DNA of 64,000 nucleotides from Gnetum montanum (taxonomy: Eukaryota; Streptophyta; Gnetopsida; Gnetales; Gnetaceae). Positions 59,230-64,000 of the stretch are shown here, one piece after another; within the stretch, counting starts at the first letter, position 1, and every line of letters begins with the position of its first letter. The notes beneath the pieces are model-generated. The model worked only from the letters and a program-made list of their open reading frames with translations, had not been told where the DNA came from and ran no database searches. The translations under genes were made by a program, and so were the position numbers. The DNA lies in assembly GCA_015680685.1 (NCBI GenBank), contig MNCI01010871.1, positions 910,518 to 974,517 of the forward strand, in the 5' to 3' direction.

Positions 59230-59700
59230 TTTCTTGTTGAGCTAGGAAATGCTTTGATGGTGTAGTATGCTATAGGTATAGGGTCATTTATACATAAGCA
59301 TATATTGTTAATTATTCATAGATGGACTCTAGATTTTGAAGTCTAATCTAAAGAATATTGTAAAGTTTCATATTTTATTAAGATATTTAATCTTTTATTG
59401 AATTTTTAAAAAGCTAAGGAAAACATTTTAGTCTTCTTGGTCCCATTAAGCATATTGAATCTATTTCTATAGCATTTGTTTTTCATAGATGTTTTTTTGT
59501 TAAAGTCAATTTTCTTAATCATAAAAGAGAATTGGTATTACAAGCATGTAGAGAAACTAATATTCATCTAATTATATATTATAATCTTACTAATTACAGC
59601 AACTTTTACCATCATGAAGGAAATTTTTTAAGTGTTTGTTATTTTCTATTGAAGAAAAACAATACTAAGGAAAAGAAAAAATTGTGTCAAATTTGAAGAT
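59230..59700 (+). pseudogene. LINE ORF1 remnant with dead zinc knuckle
   Basis: WTLDFEV near 59324, then SLLGPIKHIESISIAF near 59436, ELVLQACRETNIHLIIYYN near 59530 and SNFYHHEGNFLSVC near 59598. The last matches a CCHC knuckle (C-x2-C-x4-H-x4-C) with Ser, Tyr and Asn in place of Cys, Cys and His. Gag-like ORF1 proteins of plant LINEs have a DUF4283-type domain followed by such a knuckle. ORF2 does not follow; Helitron copy 2 lies about 190 bp on. Confidence 0.5.
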
Positions 59701-59892
59701 AGAAAAGAATAATTTGAAGTTAAAGATATAAAAATTTAAGTCAATTTCAAGGATAACAATAATTGAATAAAAATAAATAAACCAAATAAGATACAAGTCT
59801 CTATGAATAATTTTACTTATACTAGAGAAAATATTAATAACTTTGGATAGATAGCTCATAAGGTGAATTTTTCCTTCTTTGAAAAGAATACT

Positions 59893-60415
59893 ACTAGCTT
59901 AGTTATATATTTATAATATATATCTATAAATTGGCTGAGAGAATCTTATTTGTTTACAAGTAAAAATTTCTTTGAGTAAAAAATTTCATGACTTCTGGAC
60001 GAAGAACAAGATTTAAAAACCCAAATTTTCATGCCTTCTAGAGGAAGAACAAGAGTTTTGTACCTTATTTTTCCTAAGGATGGGTTTTCTAAAAAACAAA
60101 AATTCGATCAATTAGTGTATGCTCTCACCCTCGACTGAATTTGTTGTTTTTGAGAGTGAGAGCATAAATTCGACCGAGAGTAAGAGCATACACTAATTGA
60201 TGGAATTTTTATTTTTCAAAAAACCCATCCTTAGGAAAAATAAGGTACAGAACTCTTGTTCTTCATCCAGAAGGCATGAAAATTTGGGTTTTTAAATCTT
60301 GTTCTTCGTCCAGAAGTCATGAAATTTTTTACTCAAAGAACTTTTTACTTGTAAACAAATAAGATTCTCTCGGCTAATTTATAGATATATATTATAAATA
60401 TATAACTAAGCTAGT
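59893..60415. repeat. 523-bp inverted repeat at the Helitron 3' end (copy 2)
   Basis: Starts ACTAGCTTAGTTATATATTT and ends AAATATATAACTAAGCTAG. Arms of about 240-260 bp are nearly perfect, including CCTAAGGATGGGTTTT against AAAACCCATCCTTAGG. An inner part near 60120-60200 adds a second hairpin (GTATGCTCTCACCCTCG). It can fold on itself almost completely. Confidence 0.95.
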
Positions 60416-60514
60416 GATCTCCAGTCATCTGCTGCTGCAACGATGATTTAAACATAATAGATAAAAATATTATAAGACTATGGAATGCTTTATTGAATGA
60501 TTATAAGAATGAGA

Positions 60515-60865
60515 TCATTCTTTAGTAGATTTAATGTGTTGCTCTTCATCCAATCTACTTTGAAGGTAAGAAGTCTTAAATATCTTTATATATATTTCTT
60601 TGGAGATTGGAGGGAATATCTTCAAACTGTCAATACTCCTCACTTGAGATAGTGCCACAAATGTAAGACCGGTTGTTTCTTTGCTACCAACATCTATACA
60701 TGCTTTCTCCAATGTCATTCCTTGTGACTTATATATCGTTAAAGCCTATACGAGAAGGGTATAGATGACTAATTTGCAACAACAAAGATTTAGAGAAGTT
60801 TTGATGAATATACCACTTAGATTTTGGCTTTCTCCAATGTCATTCCCTATGACTTATGTATATTC
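60515..60865 (-). pseudogene. Helitron helicase C-terminus (copy 2)
   Basis: Open from about 60757 to 60515: ALTIYKSQGMTLEKA, TGLTFVALSQVRSIDSL, FPPISKE and SRLDEEQHIK, the last helicase motifs, with the Gln-Gly intact that copy 1 lost. Upstream, 60862-60825 repeats the KSxGMTLEKA segment, and between them 60775-60815 matches copy 1 at about 40515-40550 in the opposite orientation, so the fragment has been rearranged. Confidence 0.85.
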
Positions 60866-61084
60866 TATAAATACATTCTGCATCTTTGGGATGTGCAAGC
60901 TAAATTTAAATAATTAAGAAAAAGGAAAGAAAATGAGTGAAAGTTGGAAAGATTTGCCAATAGATTTTAGTTTTCCATTTTGAATTAGAATATCTAAGCA
61001 CAAAAAGTTGGAAGATCTAACCCTTATTTTGAAGGTTGAATCATAGAGAAAAAAATCACGTTGGCCGATGCAATTCTAACAGAT

Positions 61085-61526
61085 CTACGAGTGCTGCAGA
61101 TTAGGCCCTGGTGGCCCTTTGCATTCTGGATCTTGGCAAATCCATAGTCGTTATAGCCTGCGTGGCACCGACATGACGCCTCACATTTTATGTAATTCAC
61201 GTAACATGCCTTGGATCTAGGATCCCAGGGTTTCAGCGTAGGGCATTCCTTGGGATAGTAGAGTGTCTTCAGAAAACACTTGCCTCTGCTTAGGCATACC
61301 ATGGATTCTCTTACTTTGGCTCCTCCTCCCCCCCCCCCCTACTCTTGCTCTTTTGGATAGTTTTGCAAAATGAGTTTGCACGCCTAAATTATTTTCTTCT
61401 GTAGCTACTGATCCTACCAAGAGAATTCTTCTGCACTGCTGATCCTGCCAAGAGAATCAGGCATAGTAGAAGAAGAATAGCTGCTTGGGAGATTGCAAGA
61501 AAAGAAGAAGAAGAAGAAGAAGACAT
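61085..61526 (-). pseudogene. Secreted Cys-rich root-cap/LEA-like protein, broken
   Basis: The only host-gene-like unit. The start ATG (61526) opens MSSSSSSSFLAISQAA and a Leu-rich stretch ending LLAGSA, a good signal peptide. The frame stops at 61389 because a 31-bp tandem duplication (61392-61422 and 61423-61453) shifts it; the next frame runs to a 12-G run (61339-61328), where it shifts again into CLSRGKCFLKTL, PKECPTLKPWDPRSKACYVN and KCEASCR. This Cys pattern resembles the N-terminal part of plant root-cap/LEA-related secreted proteins. A further shift near 61150 gives CQDPECKGPPG before a TAG (61087-61085). Two expected Cys are Tyr. The C-terminal domain of that family is absent. Upstream 61540-61690 looks like a pyrimidine/A-rich 5' UTR. 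Confidence 0.5.
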
Positions 61527-61839
61527 TAGGATGTGATGGTTCTATGAGAGAGTGTTTTTGGATTTTGTGTTGAAATGATAAGTGAGATTTACTTGTGTAG
61601 AGGGTGGGTTGTGTGTTGGTCTGAGAAGGAGGAAGTGAGGGGAAAGTCTGGGTGCAATGTGTGAACAAGTCAGGGAATTTTTTTGACTGTCATGGCTTCT
61701 TTGTTGTCTTTTTATCATGCTAGCTTCCCACTGTGGCATCCAATTTTCTATCCATTTTGGTTGTGTGCAGGGGCTCTAATTTCAAGAGTTGGCACAAGTG
61801 GAATAATTTTTATATTACAATGTGGGCATCCTAAAGCCT

Positions 61840-62020
61840 CATTCCTGGAGAGTTGCACTAGTTTTATTAGCATAAATGAATACTTTTGTATGCTGTAATT
61901 TCTTTATCATTTTCTGTACAGTCAATTCCCCCAAAACATGTGCAGTGTTGTAGGTGCCCTCTCCTTTCTTAGCGGCAGCATTGGCAACTTCCTCAGTAGT
62001 TTCTTGGTCAGCCTTGTGAA
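61840..62020 (-). other. 60-codon open stretch, possible exon remnant
   Basis: On the minus strand a frame reads KADQETTEEVANAAAKKGE and then GTYNTAHVLGELTVQ to a TGA near 61840. Composition is protein-like and it lies upstream of the Cys-rich gene on the same strand. No start codon, no splice site I trust, no family recognised. Confidence 0.2.
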
Positions 62021-62079
62021 TTTTAACACATCAAAGCAAAGGCATGGTTCATAAATAGAGAAGTATGCAATGGACGTAA

Positions 62080-62310
62080 CCTTTCATAACACGATGTAAC
62101 CTTTCATAAAAAATCAGTGTTATGCACAAAGTTGCATTACCAAAATGGCCTGACGTAACCTTTCGTAACACGTCAGTGTTATGCACAAAGTTGCATTACC
62201 AAAAGCGTTATGCACAAAGTTGCATTCTTGAAATGGCCTACATAACCTTTCATAACATGTCAGCGTTATGCACAAAGTTGCGTTACGGAAATGGCCTGTG
62301 GAAAAGTCAA
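62080..62310. repeat. Hairpin-bearing minisatellite
   Basis: About four copies of a 60-bp unit, GTAACCTTTCATAACACGTC plus AGTGTTATGCACAAAGTTGC and ATTACCAAAATGGCCTGAC; one copy is shortened. Each full unit contains CATAACAC-GTCA-GTGTTATG, an 8-bp perfect hairpin. Frames on both strands (62122-62316, 62380-62120) result from the repetition. Confidence 0.9.
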
Positions 62311-62564
62311 CGTTAGTCAACATTACGTACAAAATTAGCATTACCGAATTATGACTGGTAATTGCCTCTCGGCCAAACAAACTTAAAGAGTAAAACTAGT
62401 GTTGATAAAAAGATTATAGTGGATGGTAAAGATTCTTAACATAAGATTAATATTAAGTGATAAGGTGAAGGTCATCCAAAATTTGTGTAATCATTTTTTT
62501 GGTGAATTTTGCTTTCATACAAATATTGCAATTAAGTAATAGCTTTCTACCTTGAATTATTTTA

Positions 62565-62731
62565 ACAATGAGGTGTTAACCTAGTAGGAAGACTCTTAAT
62601 TTAAAAGCTTAAGATGACAACTTTAATGATAGTGTAAAATGTTGAGTGATAAAGTTCTAATTAGACTATTTATCTTGGGTTGTACATATGCTTCAATTAT
62701 CTCAAGTTCTAACATCCCCTACCTTGAATCG
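62565..62731 (+). mobile_element. tRNA-derived SINE, copy 1
   Basis: ACAATGAGGTGTTAACCTAG (A-box TAACCTAGTAGG) to CTCAAGTTCTAACA. Matches 63319-63480 over its length, including ATAAAGTTCTAATTAGA. Confidence 0.65.
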
Positions 62732-63073
62732 TTTTGTTATTTTAAGGTCAAGCATGGATATCAAAAGTGATGTGAATGTTTTCAGGACTAAGAATTTTCT
62801 TTCTACTAATAATTAATTTTCTTCACTTGATTTTTTAGATCATAAATTATAAGGCTTACATTTAGTGGACATTCTTAAAATTTAAATAGGTTTTACACAT
62901 TCTTTATAGTATTTTCTAATAAGCTTCAAGAATGTCATGTACTCTAAATTTTTTTTGCTTATTATTTAATATATTTTTAAGTTTGATAGCCCTTGAACAT
63001 TAGACATTTTTATAATTATGTGAATCCCTTAAGATATTATGAAATAAAAATTTGAAACCTCTTTCATAAAGGT

Positions 63074-63175
63074 TGTTAATGAGGTATTTTTTAGTTGGTT
63101 AGAATATGTGGCATGTGGTTTGTAAGTTAGATTTATTTCTAAGTGGTAATTTGGTCTATGTAATATCCTTATCCT
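63074..63175 (+). mobile_element. SINE-like tRNA-related sequence
   Basis: TTTTAGTTGGTTAGAATATG resembles a tRNA A-box, as in the SINE at 54893; no B-box was found. Weak. Confidence 0.3.
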
Positions 63176-63318
63176 AGATCTTCCATTTGTTTAGAATGTG
63201 ATGTGTCTTGAAGCTTAGATGTATGACGTCCAGCTTATTTATTGTGTTTTGACTTGGCTACATGATGTATCCTTGGTTTCATTATGTGGTTGATTAACAT
63301 AACATTTATGTGATTTTA

Positions 63319-63480
63319 TACAATGAGGTATTAACCTAGTGGTAAGACTCTTGATTTAAAATCTCTAAGTTATGAGTTCAATTGTGGTGAAAAATGAAAA
63401 GTTATAAAGTTCTAATTAGATTATATATCTTAGGGTGTACGTATATGATAATTAATTTATGGTTCCAACACCTACACCCA
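63319..63480 (+). mobile_element. tRNA-derived SINE, copy 2
   Basis: ACAATGAGGTATTAACCTAG, A-box TAACCTAGTGGTAAG and B-box GAGTTCAATTG with tRNA-like spacing. Better preserved than copy 1. The tRNA-like head is followed by about 90 bp shared with copy 1 only. Confidence 0.7.
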
Positions 63481-64000
63481 ATATTTATATTCAATTTATT
63501 TCAATCTTAAATTTTTTGAATTATATTTACATGATATGGGTATGTACACTAACCTTTTTGCAAATACATTTAATAGACATCATAAACTAGCTATAATGGT
63601 TACGACAGATAGCGTTTTTACATTGATCATGTGGTATACATATGCTTGGGTACAAAATATGCATAATTATTTGATTATTATATTAAATAACTCTCATTAT
63701 AGCTACATGATTATTTTCAAGAGTCAAAATACAAACAATCAATAATGGTTTGATGAATAATGTAAAACAAATAAAATTTTATCAAAGACTTTCAAAGTCA
63801 CCAAAGATTATCAAGTCTTATAAAAATTTGATTCAAACTAAGAAGAGGAAATTTGTTAGAAAAAGATAAAATATTTTATTAGAAATGATAAATATAGATT
63901 TTAATTTTTTTGACATTCATTTAAAAGAAAGATAAGAACAAAATGTGCTTTCTTTCTTAAAGACATTAAAAATTTTTATTAAGATTTAGTTCATAATGAT
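63481..64000. other. AT-rich end of window, no feature seen
   Basis: A 69-codon plus frame (63536-63745) has no recognisable motif; otherwise only AT-rich sequence. Confidence 0.3.

Larger units (their letters stand above)
59893..60865 (-). mobile_element. Helitron copy 2, 3' fragment
   Basis: On the minus strand: scrambled helicase pieces (60865-60515), about 100 bp of spacer homologous to copy 1, and the inverted repeat 60415-59893 ending CTAG before T, the expected Helitron 3' terminus. Same family as copy 1, truncated at its 5' side. Confidence 0.75.

Noticed and set aside
61683-61898. 71-codon plus-strand frame near the Cys-rich gene
   Set aside because: Overlaps the upstream region of the minus-strand gene; no motif and a poor start context.
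62120-62380. Open frames on both strands rich in CITLTCYERL and HKVAL repeats
   Set aside because: Produced by the hairpin minisatellite.
63319-63400. tRNA gene
   Set aside because: A- and B-boxes are present but no acceptor stem or cloverleaf can be formed; repeated nearby with the same body, hence SINE.

Overview
The window reads as intergenic DNA from a large plant nuclear genome. Nearly all of it is old, nested, broken transposable elements, and one short stretch near the right end looks like a host gene. Ty3/gypsy elements of Tat-like and Athila-like type, a Rep/Pif1 Helitron, L1-like and RTE-like LINEs, tRNA-derived SINEs and solo LTRs are all present and heavily decayed. Old, unpurged nesting of this kind plus a root-cap-like secreted protein fits a seed plant, probably a gymnosperm; that is inference. 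No intact transposon gene was found.

Layout. (1) 1-24.7 kb, less AT-rich than the rest by eye: two Tat-like retrotransposons of one family lie head to head. Copy B is on the minus strand (LTR about 9118-8050, gag, protease, then reverse transcriptase running off the left edge). Copy A is on the plus strand (9119 to about 24700: protease remnant, RT, two RNase H domains, integrase, 3' LTR). They meet at a 38-bp palindrome. Both carry, between protease and RT, a spliced gene on the opposite strand with its own TATA box, flanked by minisatellites. A 2.29-kb solo LTR with 5-bp target duplications splits RT of copy A.

(2) 24.9-42 kb: a Helitron (HUH Rep plus Pif1 helicase) whose helicase is split by a 12.6-kb Athila-like element (27442-40079). 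The Helitron 3' end is a 383-bp inverted repeat.

(3) 42-60 kb: an L1-like LINE (endonuclease, RT, zinc-binding tail) split by a 912-bp solo LTR (43816-44727) and by a pol-less Athila-like element (45830-52887, perfect target duplication). A SINE, an RTE-like LINE, a LINE ORF1 remnant and a second Helitron 3' fragment (59893-60865, minus) with a 523-bp version of the same inverted repeat follow.

(4) 60.9-64 kb: a broken secreted Cys-rich root-cap-like gene (61085-61526, minus), a hairpin-bearing minisatellite and three SINE-like copies.

Working together: the Tat-like copies would have supplied Gag-Pol plus an unknown acidic-tailed protein from the opposite strand. The pol-less Athila-like copy would have depended on a relative such as the 27-40 kb element. 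The Helitron Rep/helicase would have acted on ends containing the long palindrome. All appear dead now; many reading frames are broken by TAG codons where a Gln or Trp codon is expected, the pattern expected of old methylated DNA.
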